Source: Caulobacter sp.
GTDB taxonomy: Bacteria > Pseudomonadota > Alphaproteobacteria > Caulobacterales > Caulobacteraceae
Assembly (NCBI GenBank): GCA_030678995.1
Contig: JAUXTQ010000002.1
Location: 22,819 to 86,818, forward strand
Direction of reading: 5' to 3'
DNA length: 64,000 nt
Shown here: one piece after another, positions 44,904 through 53,329 of the stretch
Layout: every line of letters starts with the position of its first letter
Numbering within the stretch: position 1 is the first letter of the stretch
Position numbers and translations under genes: made by a program
Notes under the pieces: model-generated
Seen by the model: the letters and a program-made list of their open reading frames with translations, nothing else
Told to the model about the DNA's origin: nothing
The model's database searches: none

Positions 44904-45641
44904 TTACCGCAGGTTCCGGGCGTACAACGCCAGGATCCGCTCCCAGTGCCGTTCGGCCGCCGCCTTGTCGTAGGCGGCCCGCTGGGGAAAGACGTAGCCG
45001 TGCTCGACGCCCGGGCAGAACTCCACCTCGGCGTTGACCCCGTTGGCCTTCAGGTCGTCGCGTAGCCGGGGGATCATCTCCTCCGGGAACCAGCGGTCGA
45101 TCTGGGCGCAGCCGAAATAGAGCTCGGCGTCGGTCTGGCGGGCGCAGAGGTGCGGGCTGTCGGGCGCGTCGGTCATCAGGGCCACGCCGTGCAGCGAGGC
45201 GGCGGCCCTGACCCGGTCGCGCAGGAAATGGGCCGTCTGGATGGCGTAGGGGCCGCTCATGCAATAGCCGACGGTTCCCACGGGGCCATCCGCGGCCGCC
45301 GGGTCGGCGTCGGCGAAGGCCAGCATGGCCTCGCAGTCGCTCATCACCCTGTCCCGGTCTAGCCCCTGCATCAGCCCGAACATCCGCACCCGCGCCGGGT
45401 CGGCGGGATCAGCGGTGATCGGCCCCAGCTCCATCACGCCAGCGCGGTAGTAGAGGTTGGGCAGCATGACGTAGTAGCCGCTGGTCGCCAGCCGCCGGGC
45501 CATGTCGCGCAGCTCCTCGCGGATCGCCGGGGCGTCCATCAGGAACAGAACGACAGGGTGCGGTCCGTCCCGTTCCGGGTGCACGACGAAGGTGGTGCTC
45601 GCGCCATCCCGGGTGGGGATGTCGAGCTGACGTTCGATCAT
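44904..45641 (-). CDS. Dienelactone hydrolase family protein
   Basis: 245 residues from ATG 45641. Nucleophile elbow VGTVGYCMSGPYAIQ (Cys), acid Asp in DAELYFGCAQIDRWF and His in GVEHGYVFPQ, the DLH cysteine-hydrolase triad. N-terminal IERQLDIPTRDGASTTFVVHPERDGPHPVVLFLMD fits the fold. Cytoplasmic. Substrate may be a lactone or ester. A longer frame starting at 45683 has no better start. Confidence 0.88.
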   Translation of the reverse strand: MIERQLDIPTRDGASTTFVVHPERDGPHPVVLFLMDAPAIREELRDMARRLATSGYYVMLPNLYYRAGVMELGPITADPADPARVRMFGLMQGLDRDRVMSDCEAMLAFADADPAAADGPVGTVGYCMSGPYAIQTAHFLRDRVRAAASLHGVALMTDAPDSPHLCARQTDAELYFGCAQIDRWFPEEMIPRLRDDLKANGVNAEVEFCPGVEHGYVFPQRAAYDKAAAERHWERILALYARNLR

Positions 45642-45654
45642 GGGATGCCCCCAG

Positions 45655-45696
45655 GGGACTGGAAATCGCGTCCCGAGGGACACGATATCCAGTCCC
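45655..45696. repeat. Palindrome of GGGACTGG type
   Basis: Left arm 45655-45674 and right arm 45677-45696 match at 18 of 20 positions when reversed. A half-copy follows at 45711-45731. Its ends (GGGAC/GTCCC) resemble the GGGGAC palindromes at 3879-3954 and 59650-59725, but the core differs. It sits between the DLH gene and the WecG-type gene. Confidence 0.55.
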
Positions 45697-45732
45697 TGCG
45701 GGGAGATCGAGGGGACTGGACTGCTTGTCCCG

Positions 45733-46512
45733 CTAACGCCGGCTGAGCCGCGCGCCGACGTCGGCCAGGGCGGCGGGGGCCAGGAACCAGGGCTCGACCA
45801 GATAGCGGAACGCCAGGCGTTTGGGCTGGGACAGCAGGCGGTAGAGCCACTCCACCCCCAGGCGGCCGGTCCAGCGGGGGGCGGCGCTCTGCACGCCGGC
45901 CTCGTAGTCGAAGGCCGCGCCGACGGGGAAGAACACGCCGCGACCGATCAGGTGGCGGTTGGCGGCGATCCATTCCTCCTGCCGGGGCATGCCCATGCCG
46001 ACCAGGATGATGTCCGGATCGAAGGCGGCGATGTCTCCCCGCAGGGCGCGGCTGTCGGCGCTGGCCGGATCGATGTCGAAGAAGCCGTTGCGGACCGCCA
46101 GGTTGACCCCCGGAAAGCGCTTGCGGATCGCCGCCGCCGCCCGCTCGCCCACGTCCGGCGCGCCGCCGACATGGAACACGCGCCAGCCGCGCTCGCGGGC
46201 CAGGGTCCAGAAGTCCTCGCGCCAGTCCAGGTAGGTGGAGCGGTGCTCCCGCCCGACCTTCAGCCCCAGCAGTCGGCCCCAGAGGATCATCGGCAGGCTG
46301 TCGATCTGGGTCAGGTCCGCGTCCTCGAAGAAGGCGCGCAGAGCAGGAATCCGCTGCAGCAGGAACAGGCTGTGGCTGTTGTGGTTGGCGATCACCGCCG
46401 TGCCGCCGCCGGCCACAAACACCTGCGTCGCCGCCAGCATCTCGGCCGGGGTGACGGGATCCACCTCGCCCCCGAGGAGGCGCAGGCGCAGGGCGGGCGC
46501 GAAGAAGTCCAT
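45733..46512 (-). CDS. WecG/TagA/CpsF-type glycosyltransferase (GT26)
   Basis: 259 residues. GTAVIANHNSHSLFLLQRIPALRAFFEDADLTQIDSLPMILWGRLLG, then GGAPDVGERAAAAIRKRFPGVNLAVRNGFFD, and DIILVGMGMPRQEEWIAANRH, the GT26 pattern of enzymes that add N-acetylmannosaminuronic acid or similar to polyprenyl-PP-GlcNAc. Start ATG 46512 (a GTG at 46527 is possible). It is last of the minus-strand group HK-RR-SemiSWEET-GT26, 47 bases after the SemiSWEET gene, and unlinked to the main glycan region. Confidence 0.88.
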   Translation of the reverse strand: MDFFAPALRLRLLGGEVDPVTPAEMLAATQVFVAGGGTAVIANHNSHSLFLLQRIPALRAFFEDADLTQIDSLPMILWGRLLGLKVGREHRSTYLDWREDFWTLARERGWRVFHVGGAPDVGERAAAAIRKRFPGVNLAVRNGFFDIDPASADSRALRGDIAAFDPDIILVGMGMPRQEEWIAANRHLIGRGVFFPVGAAFDYEAGVQSAAPRWTGRLGVEWLYRLLSQPKRLAFRYLVEPWFLAPAALADVGARLSRR

Positions 46513-46559
46513 ACCCGCACCATGCACGCCGCCGATGTAGGGAGGGTTAGGAGGCGTGG

Positions 46560-46826
46560 TTAAGTCCCGCTGAATCGCCATTTCAGCCCCAGCACAATGC
46601 CGCTGAGCACGAGACACACCGCGTTGGCCGCCGCCACGGGCCAGCTGCCCAGCATCACGCCATAGGCGGTCCACAGGACGAACCCCGTCACCGTCAGCAG
46701 CCACATGCGCAGGGACACAGAGGCGGCGTCCTTTTCGCGCCAGATCTTGAGGATTTGCGGGGTGAAGCTGGCCATTGAACAGAAGGCCGCCGCCGCGCCC
46801 AGGGCGTTGAGCCAGACCGGGGCCAC
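46560..46826 (-). CDS. SemiSWEET-type PQ-loop transporter
   Basis: 88 residues, three transmembrane helices. NALGAAAAFCSMASFTPQILKIWREKDAASVSLRMW holds the PQ motif, the proline-rich kink of bacterial SemiSWEETs, which work as homodimers and move sugars. Starts three bases after the response-regulator stop. Substrate cannot be inferred. Confidence 0.85.
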   Translation of the reverse strand: MAPVWLNALGAAAAFCSMASFTPQILKIWREKDAASVSLRMWLLTVTGFVLWTAYGVMLGSWPVAAANAVCLVLSGIVLGLKWRFSGT

Positions 46827-46829
46827 GGG

Positions 46830-47303
46830 TCAGGCCGTGCGGGGCAGGTCGTTGAGGCCCCAGTGGGCCGCCCAGGCCGGCGCCAGCTGAAGGCCGGCGG
46901 GCGGCAGGCCCGGGGCGTGGCCGTCGCGTATGCAATGGTCCAGAAAGCGCAGGGCCGATCTCACGCCGTGTTCGGAGTAGGGCTTGCCGATGACCCCGCA
47001 GGCGCCGGCAAAGTCGTCGGGCAGGCGCCGCACGTTGGCGGTCATGAACAGCGCCACCACGCCGCGGTCGATGGAGATGTGCCGGGCGACCTCGATGCCG
47101 GTAGGACCGTCCTGCAGGTGCACATCGACCAGGGCGAGATCCGGCTTGAGCCGGGCGGCCATGTCCAGGGCGTCGTCCGAGCTCATGGCGTGGCCGACAT
47201 CGCGGCATCCCGCCTCCTCGATCAGGTGACTCAGCTCCATTGCCAGCAGGACCTCGTCCTCGACGATCAGGACGTTCAGGGAATCCTCGTCTGCATTGTC
47301 CAT
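46830..47303 (-). CDS. Single-domain response regulator
   Basis: 157 residues from ATG 47303 (a GTG at 47318 also possible). Receiver domain: VLIVEDEVLLAMELSHLIEEAG, phosphoacceptor Asp in LALVDVHLQDG, GVIGKPYSE as the switch lysine motif. No output domain; the last 45 residues are unstructured-looking. It starts five bases after the kinase stop and should be its partner. The regulator of a kinase with HisKA_2 often acts in the general stress response or chemotaxis-type circuits. Confidence 0.88.
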   Translation of the reverse strand: MDNADEDSLNVLIVEDEVLLAMELSHLIEEAGCRDVGHAMSSDDALDMAARLKPDLALVDVHLQDGPTGIEVARHISIDRGVVALFMTANVRRLPDDFAGACGVIGKPYSEHGVRSALRFLDHCIRDGHAPGLPPAGLQLAPAWAAHWGLNDLPRTA

Positions 47304-47307
47304 GACT

Positions 47308-47958
47308 TCAACGCGCACCGCTCAGAGGCAGACGAAGGATCGTCTGCACGCCGGGATGGGCGTCGGCGACCTGACAGTCCGCGCGAAGCTGATCGCAGAG
47401 AAGCTTCACGATGGTTTGCCCTGCGCCGGGGTTTGCTCCCGTCGTCGCGACTCCAACGCCGTTGTCGGCAATTTCGATCCGAAGTTGATCGCCTTCGCGG
47501 ACGAGAGTGACCGTGATCACGCCCCCGCGGTCGTCGGGAAAGGCGTGTCGCACGCAGTTTCCCAGCAGTTCGCCGACCAGCAGGGCCAGCGGCGCGGCCT
47601 GGAAGGCGGGCAGTTCCGCGGGTTCCAGATCAAGCCGCGCATGCAGGTCCGTTCGACCCGAGCCGCCGATGGCGTCCTCGACCATGTCCTCCAGGAAGGC
47701 GGCCACATCGAACTGAAGGGCGTCCTCCTCCTGGAACAGGCGGCGATGGACGATGGCCACGGCGTTGATGCGGGCCTGGGCGCTTCGGAGCGCATCGCGA
47801 ACGGCCGGATCGACGGCGCGCCGCGCCTGCAGCAACAGCAGCGACGACACCAGCTGGAGGTTGTTCTTGACCCGGTGATCGACCTCGTGGAGCAGCGCCG
47901 TCTTTTGCGCCAGCGCCCGAACCAGAGCGTCGGGATCATCGGCGGTGGTGTCCTGCAT
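47308..47958 (-). CDS. HisKA_2 (HWE-related) sensor histidine kinase, cytoplasmic
   Basis: 216 residues. HisKA_2 H-box ALLHEVDHRVKNNLQLVSSLLLLQ (His28), and HATPase with LLVGELLGNCVRHAFPDD and IADNGVG. No sensor or transmembrane part: it is nearly just the kinase core, so it must receive its signal through a partner. Members control the general stress response (PhyK type) in alphaproteobacteria, but neither phyR nor nepR is near. First gene of the HK-RR-SemiSWEET-GT26 run. Confidence 0.88.
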   Translation of the reverse strand: MQDTTADDPDALVRALAQKTALLHEVDHRVKNNLQLVSSLLLLQARRAVDPAVRDALRSAQARINAVAIVHRRLFQEEDALQFDVAAFLEDMVEDAIGGSGRTDLHARLDLEPAELPAFQAAPLALLVGELLGNCVRHAFPDDRGGVITVTLVREGDQLRIEIADNGVGVATTGANPGAGQTIVKLLCDQLRADCQVADAHPGVQTILRLPLSGAR

Positions 47959-48080
47959 GCAGCCTCGGCCCCGGACCTACTCCGGCAGGTTGCAAACGGA
48001 GGAAGGCGGCTCGGGTTCCGGCCGGAGGGCATGCAATGAGACCGGGCCGGGACCTGAAACCGGTCCCGGGCGTGTTCGGC

Positions 48081-48109
48081 GGCGGCCCGGACGCGCCGGG
48101 CCGCCTTTT
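48081..48109. terminator. GC-rich hairpin between kinase and autotransporter genes
   Basis: Perfect 10-base arms (48081-48090, 48096-48105), five-base loop, and TTTT on the plus strand. It lies 18 bases past the autotransporter stop but the T-run is on the plus side, so it would work better against plus-strand transcription; may slow both. Confidence 0.4.
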
Positions 48110-48126
48110 GAAGGAGCGGAAGGCTC

Positions 48127-51100
48127 CTAGAACATCATCCGGCCGGCGAGCTGCAGATTGTAGCGGTCCTCGCCGTCAGTGGCCTCGTACTCGGCTTCCA
48201 TCGCCACGTAGGACATCGGCGTGCCGGCCTTGAGCGACAGGCCCAGGACAACCGCCCCGTCGCCCGGCTCGCTGGCCGGAAGCGCGACCAGCTGGCCGTT
48301 CTTGAAGCTGAACACGGTGTCGCCCATGTCGCCGGCGATGTGCTGGCGGTAGCCGACACGGAATTCCGGACGCCACCACAGTTCGCGGCCGAAGGTCGCT
48401 CCGAAGGTCAACTCGGCGCCCGCCGACAGGCGGCTGCTGGTCCGCTCCTGGATGAACAGGTTGAACGCATCCTCGCCGCCCGTCTCCTGGCGGTCGCCTT
48501 CGCTCAGGTAGAGGTAGTCGACACTGACCAGCGGGCGGACGAAGAAGCGGCCCACGCCGGCCTCATAGGCGGCGCTGGCGCTGGCCACGCCGGTGAAACC
48601 GTTCCAGCCGGAGTCGGCCTGGCGGATCAGGCCGTCGGTGGGCGCGATGAACACGCGGTCGCCGTCGAACCAGGCATAGCCGCCGCTGCCGCGGGCGCTG
48701 AACCGCCACCCCCCGACCGACCGACGCCAGTAGATGCCGGCCTCGAGCAGGGAGATGGTCGTCTCCTCGCCGATCTGGGCGACGTCGTCCTTTTCCTCGG
48801 CGCTGATGAAGGCCAGCGTGGCGCCCAGCGCGCCGCCGTCGGCTCCCATGCTCTCATAGCCGCCGACGAAGCCGAACGCCTTGGTTTCCGAACCAAGGCC
48901 CAGGCCCGCTTCGCGCATGACCTGGACGTTGACCTCCTGCATCCAGAAGCTGTCGGGGCCATAGCGCTGGCGCAGGTCCGGCTTGGAGCCGGTCAGGCGC
49001 GAGATGGTGCGCGTCAGGGTATCGACCGCCGAGAAGACGCCTTCGCCCTGGTCGGGCAGCATCTGCTGGTAGAGGCTCATGAACTCTTCGCGGGTGGTCG
49101 CGCCCAGGAAGGCGTCGCGAACGTCTTCGTCGCCGTTGAGGGCGTTGTAGACCGCGTCCAGGGCCAGGGCCTCGTTGCCGGTCAGGGCCATTTCCGCCAC
49201 CGTCCGGCGGCGCACGTCGAGATAGACCTCGCCGGCCGCCTCGTCGCCGGACGCTTCGACCACCACCAGGTAGGGCGCGTTGCCCAGCAGGGTGGAGTCG
49301 ATGTCGCCCAGCGTCAGGCCGCCGGGGTTGGTGCTGATGATGGTGTAGGTCTCGTTGCCGGTGATCAGGCCCGTCAACTCCAGGCCGATCTGGGCGCCGT
49401 CAGCGATCGTGGCGGTGTCGACGTTGATCTGGGTGACGGAATTGGCGTCAGGGTCGGCCGTGACGGTCAGGGTGCCCAGGGCCGACACGGTTAGCGACGT
49501 CGCGTTGACCACCGTCGCATTGGTAAAGGTCAGCTCGCCGTTGATGAGGTTGATGTCGAGCTGGCCGTCGGAGTCGCTGATGTCGGCGGTAACGTTGGCG
49601 ATGCCGCCGACCGAGCCGACGTTGAACACGTCCGCGCCATCGCCGAATGCCACCTTGCCGAGCACGAAACCGTTCTGGATGTCGAACAGGTCGTCGCCGG
49701 CGCCGAACAGGACCTCGCCGAAAATGATCGGCTCCTTGGCGTCCAGAACGCCGTCGCCGTCCGCATCGAGGGCGTCTTCGGTATCGTCGGCGTTATCGAT
49801 GCCGTCGTTGTCCGCGTCGTCGTCGTCGGCGTTGATAATCCCGTCGCCGTCGATGTCGCCGTCAACGCCGTCGAGGACGCCGTCACCGTCGCGGTCAGCG
49901 GCCAGGGCTTTCTGGACCAGGGTGAAATTACCGGTCGCGAATCTGACATCGACCGCGATGGCCCGGCCGGCAATGAACTCGTCGCTGGGGTCGGTGCCCG
50001 CGTCATCGGTGTCGTCGGCGTCGTCGGTTGGCGTGATGACGGCCAAGATCCGGCCGGCGTTGTCGATCCGGGTCAGGCTGCCGCTCAGGTCCTGGATGGC
50101 GATGGCGTTGCTGGCCTCGCCGTTGACCGTGACGCTGACGATGCCGTCGTTGGTGATCCGGTCGATTGTCGCGCCCGAGGCAATGCGAATGCCGCGAATG
50201 TTGAAGGAATCTTCGCTGGCGATCGGCGCCGACGTCGCGGTGTAGGTCGTGATGATCGAGCCCTGGTTCCAGATCTCGTCCACCACGGCGCTGCTCTTCA
50301 GCCAGAGCGCCTGGGATTCGCCATTGTAGGACGTTGTTGTGATCACGCCTTGCAGACGGATGCCGCCGGCGATGGTCGTCGTCTGCCCGGTGTCGCCGCC
50401 GATCTGCAAACCGGTGGCGGACACATCGTCCAGAATGCCATTGCCGGTGATGCTGCCGCGGATCACCAGGCCATAGGCCAGGTCGCCGGCGCCCACCGCG
50501 CCGATGGTCACGGCCTGGGTGTCGGAGCCGATCAGGACCGCCGGGGCGGACCCCTGGGTCGCGATGGCGGAGGAGCCCTCAAGCGCATCCGCGACGCCAT
50601 CCGAGTCGAGGTCGGCGTCATTGATGCCGTCGCCGTTGTCATCCGGATCATCGGCGTCGAGGATGCCGTCATTGTCGTCGTCGGTATCGCTGTTGTTGAC
50701 GGTTCCGTCGTCGTCGAAGTCGTCGTCGGTGATGCCGTCGCCGTCGATATCGTCGTCGTCGGTATCGAGGATGCCGTCGTTGTCGTCGTCGGTGTCGGCG
50801 CTGTCGATGATGCCGTCGCCGTCATTGTCGCCGGAGACGACCTGCACGACGTCGAACAGAATTCCGCCCGTGACATTGGCGGTGACCCGCACGGCCGAGC
50901 CGCCCTGCAGCTTGTCATCGGCCTCCAGCTGGCCCTGGGCCGAGGCGAGCGTTGGACGGTTCGGGTAGCGATAGCCGCGGGAGATGATCCCGCCCTGCAG
51001 CAACACCGGGCCCGTGATGTCGCCGTCGAGGGCGACGCCAACGGCGTTCTCGCCGATGACGGAGACGGTGCCTCGCACCTCGACCGCCCCGGTGATCGGC

Positions 51101-51690
51101 GCGGTAGGCATCACGTGGATGCCGAAGCTGTCGTCGCCGACCACGGTGATCGTGCCGCGGCTGCGCAGATTGCCAACCATGGCGCTCTCGACGCTGATGC
51201 CGGCGGAGTCATTGCCGTCGATGGTGATCTGGCCGGTAGTGTCGTTGAGGATCGAGCCGGTGAAGACGCCCGGGCCCGTCAGCCGAATGCCGAAACGCCC
51301 CGTGCCTTCGGCGAACACGCCATCCAGGTCGCCGTCATTGTCGCTGTCGGTCGAGTTGTAGGTTTCGTCGATCGTGATCTGACCCTGGTTGGTGACGTTC
51401 GCCGTCACGCCGCCGTTGATCAGAATCCCCGCGGTATTGCTGATGTCACGGGTGGCGATCTCGCCGCCGTTGACGACGTTGTGGTTGCTGTCGACAATCA
51501 GCGAGCCGCCGCCGGCCGTGGCGGTCGGCTTGATCTTGCCGGTGTTGGTGATCGTGATCGCGTCGGCGCCCGTGCTGGTCAGCACCGGCGCGGTTCGGGT
51601 GTCGGAGATGGTGATCTCCGCCAGCGCCTGGCCGGCGAAGAGCAGGAGCGGCGCAGCGGCGGCTGAAGCGATGAGACGCTTGCGGAACAT
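48127..51690 (-). CDS. Autotransporter with Asp-rich thrombospondin-type-3-like repeats
   Basis: 1187 residues from ATG 51690 (the frame opens further to 51765). Signal peptide FRKRLIASAAAAPLLLFAGQALA. A beta-helix-like passenger with repeated NxGxI units is interrupted by two acidic blocks, about residues 282-370 and 595-652, made of DxDxDGxxD repeats like thrombospondin type 3 or EF-hand-type calcium loops. The C-terminal 280 residues form a beta-barrel (YRQHIAGDMGDTVFSF..., ending QLAGRMMF). It is likely a calcium-stabilised surface protein secreted by the type Va route. Two calcium blocks inside one passenger is uncommon in my experience. Confidence 0.85.
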   Translation of the reverse strand: MFRKRLIASAAAAPLLLFAGQALAEITISDTRTAPVLTSTGADAITITNTGKIKPTATAGGGSLIVDSNHNVVNGGEIATRDISNTAGILINGGVTANVTNQGQITIDETYNSTDSDNDGDLDGVFAEGTGRFGIRLTGPGVFTGSILNDTTGQITIDGNDSAGISVESAMVGNLRSRGTITVVGDDSFGIHVMPTAPITGAVEVRGTVSVIGENAVGVALDGDITGPVLLQGGIISRGYRYPNRPTLASAQGQLEADDKLQGGSAVRVTANVTGGILFDVVQVVSGDNDGDGIIDSADTDDDNDGILDTDDDDIDGDGITDDDFDDDGTVNNSDTDDDNDGILDADDPDDNGDGINDADLDSDGVADALEGSSAIATQGSAPAVLIGSDTQAVTIGAVGAGDLAYGLVIRGSITGNGILDDVSATGLQIGGDTGQTTTIAGGIRLQGVITTTSYNGESQALWLKSSAVVDEIWNQGSIITTYTATSAPIASEDSFNIRGIRIASGATIDRITNDGIVSVTVNGEASNAIAIQDLSGSLTRIDNAGRILAVITPTDDADDTDDAGTDPSDEFIAGRAIAVDVRFATGNFTLVQKALAADRDGDGVLDGVDGDIDGDGIINADDDDADNDGIDNADDTEDALDADGDGVLDAKEPIIFGEVLFGAGDDLFDIQNGFVLGKVAFGDGADVFNVGSVGGIANVTADISDSDGQLDINLINGELTFTNATVVNATSLTVSALGTLTVTADPDANSVTQINVDTATIADGAQIGLELTGLITGNETYTIISTNPGGLTLGDIDSTLLGNAPYLVVVEASGDEAAGEVYLDVRRRTVAEMALTGNEALALDAVYNALNGDEDVRDAFLGATTREEFMSLYQQMLPDQGEGVFSAVDTLTRTISRLTGSKPDLRQRYGPDSFWMQEVNVQVMREAGLGLGSETKAFGFVGGYESMGADGGALGATLAFISAEEKDDVAQIGEETTISLLEAGIYWRRSVGGWRFSARGSGGYAWFDGDRVFIAPTDGLIRQADSGWNGFTGVASASAAYEAGVGRFFVRPLVSVDYLYLSEGDRQETGGEDAFNLFIQERTSSRLSAGAELTFGATFGRELWWRPEFRVGYRQHIAGDMGDTVFSFKNGQLVALPASEPGDGAVVLGLSLKAGTPMSYVAMEAEYEATDGEDRYNLQLAGRMMF

Positions 51691-51870
51691 GAACTGAAAA
51701 CCCCGGACCTTATACGGCGACACGTTCGTCCCCTTTCGATGCGGCGAAATTGCGTCTGCCGTCATGAACCATCCCCAGGGACCCCGCCTCGTCTATCGCA
51801 AGGCCTGCAAGGGCGCCATATCTCCGGACACCTTAGCCCGTCGAAAAAATGGAATCGAGGCTTTCGCGCC

Positions 51871-53256
51871 ATGCCTCTTGAGAATGAGGCCGTACGGCAT
51901 CGGCCGACGCTTGTTGTGGGCCTCGTCGGGGCTGCAGCGCCCCTGGCGCTTGCCGTCGTTGGCCAGTCCGAGCCGGGACCGGCGATGCTGGCCGCCGCGG
52001 CCGTGGCCGCGTTGGGCTGGGTGCTATCCGGGCGCCCGCCATCCCCCGCGGCCGTGGCCAGTCCGGTCCCGCCGGCCGCGCCGCCCTCGGACCCCATGCC
52101 CTACGCCGCGATCGTCGAGGAGCTGGAAGATCCGGTCATGGTGGTCGAAGCGGGGACGCCGGGGGAAGCCGCCGGGCGCCGGCTGGTGTTCGCCAATGCC
52201 GCCGCCCGGACCCTGTTCCGCATCCAGCGGCAGGACGCACGGCTGATCACGGCGATCCGCAATCCACAGGTGATCGAGCTGGTCGACGAGGCCCTGATCG
52301 GCGGTATTTCGGGCCATGGCGCGTTCGAGGCGGGCGGCGCCCATGACCGGGTCTGGACCGCCGCCGCCCAGCCTCTCGCCGCCGGGGCCGGCGGCCCTCC
52401 GCTGGCGCTTCTCGTTCTGCGTGACCAGACCGACCTGCGCCGGGCCGAGCGGATGCGGGCCGATTTCCTGGCCAATGCCAGCCATGAACTGCGCACGCCG
52501 CTGGCCTCCCTGACCGGCTTCATCGAGACCCTGCGCGGCCCGGCCCGGGACGACGCCGGGGCGCGGGAGAAGTTCCTCGGCATCATGCAGACCCAGGCCG
52601 AGCGCATGGCCCGCCTGATCGATGATCTGATGAGCCTGTCGCGCATCGAACTGAACGAGCACATCGCGCCCCAGGGCCGGGTCGACCTGGCGATGGCCGT
52701 GACCGACGTCGCCGACGCTCTGACCCCGGTGATCCGCGGCCGGGGTGTGAGCATCGACTGGGCGCCGCCGGAGCGCGGCGCGGCGACGGTCGAGGGCGAC
52801 CGGGACCAGATCATTCAGGTGATCCAGAACCTGATCGACAACGCGGTGAAATACTCGCCCCGGGATGGGGTGGTGCGAGTCGAGGTCAGCGCCCCGGCGG
52901 GCGGCGATCCGCCGGCGATCCGCGATCCCGACGCCGCCGGACTGACCCTGTTGGCGCCCGATCACCGCCCGGGCGAGCGCTACGCCCTGCTGAGGATCAG
53001 CGATTTCGGCCCGGGCCTGGCCCGCGACGCCTTGCCCCGCCTGACCGAGCGGTTCTATCGCGTAGAGGGCCAGAAGAGCGGCGACCGGTCCGGCACGGGT
53101 CTGGGCCTGGCCATCGTCAAACACATCGTCAACCGCCACCGGGGCGGGATTTCCGTCGAAAGCGCCGAGGGCCGCGGGGCGACTTTCTCCGTCTGGCTGC
53201 CGCTGGCGACCGCCGACCGGACCACGGACCCGGAGGCTGTCGTAAAACCGTCGTAG
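51871..53256 (+). CDS. phoR: Phosphate regulon sensor kinase PhoR
   Basis: 461 residues. Two hydrophobic segments at 17-60, a PAS-like part (about 85-180), H-box DFLANASHELRTPLASLTGFIETLRG and an HATPase domain (IQNLIDNAVKYSP, DFGPGL, GTGLGLAIVKHIVNRHRGG). With phoB at 57546 it forms the Pho system. The start ATG 51871 is preferred. The last 20 bases of the gene coincide with the start of the PhoB-box array at 53237. Confidence 0.92.
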   Translation: MPLENEAVRHRPTLVVGLVGAAAPLALAVVGQSEPGPAMLAAAAVAALGWVLSGRPPSPAAVASPVPPAAPPSDPMPYAAIVEELEDPVMVVEAGTPGEAAGRRLVFANAAARTLFRIQRQDARLITAIRNPQVIELVDEALIGGISGHGAFEAGGAHDRVWTAAAQPLAAGAGGPPLALLVLRDQTDLRRAERMRADFLANASHELRTPLASLTGFIETLRGPARDDAGAREKFLGIMQTQAERMARLIDDLMSLSRIELNEHIAPQGRVDLAMAVTDVADALTPVIRGRGVSIDWAPPERGAATVEGDRDQIIQVIQNLIDNAVKYSPRDGVVRVEVSAPAGGDPPAIRDPDAAGLTLLAPDHRPGERYALLRISDFGPGLARDALPRLTERFYRVEGQKSGDRSGTGLGLAIVKHIVNRHRGGISVESAEGRGATFSVWLPLATADRTTDPEAVVKPS

Positions 53257-53269
53257 AACTGTCGCATAG
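53237..53269 (+). promoter_or_regulatory. PhoB box array (three 11-bp direct repeats) before pstC
   Basis: Repeats at 53237-53247 (CTGTCGTAAAA), 53248-53258 (CCGTCGTAGAA) and 53259-53269 (CTGTCGCATAG) match the PHO box unit CTGTCATAAAT. The array lies 60 bases before the pstC ATG and overlaps the phoR stop (53254-53256). It shows that pstCAB-phoU-phoB starts from a PhoB-controlled promoter separate from phoR. Confidence 0.82.
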
Positions 53270-53329
53270 GAGCAGCATCGGGCGGGCATCAAGCACTCGC
53301 ACTCCCGCCGCCCCGTTTCCGGACCCGCG

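Noticed and set aside
48340..49494. Long open frame opposite the autotransporter (384 codons)
   Set aside because: High-GC antisense frame rich in Val, Ala and Arg with no domain and no ribosome site; the minus-strand autotransporter explains the region.
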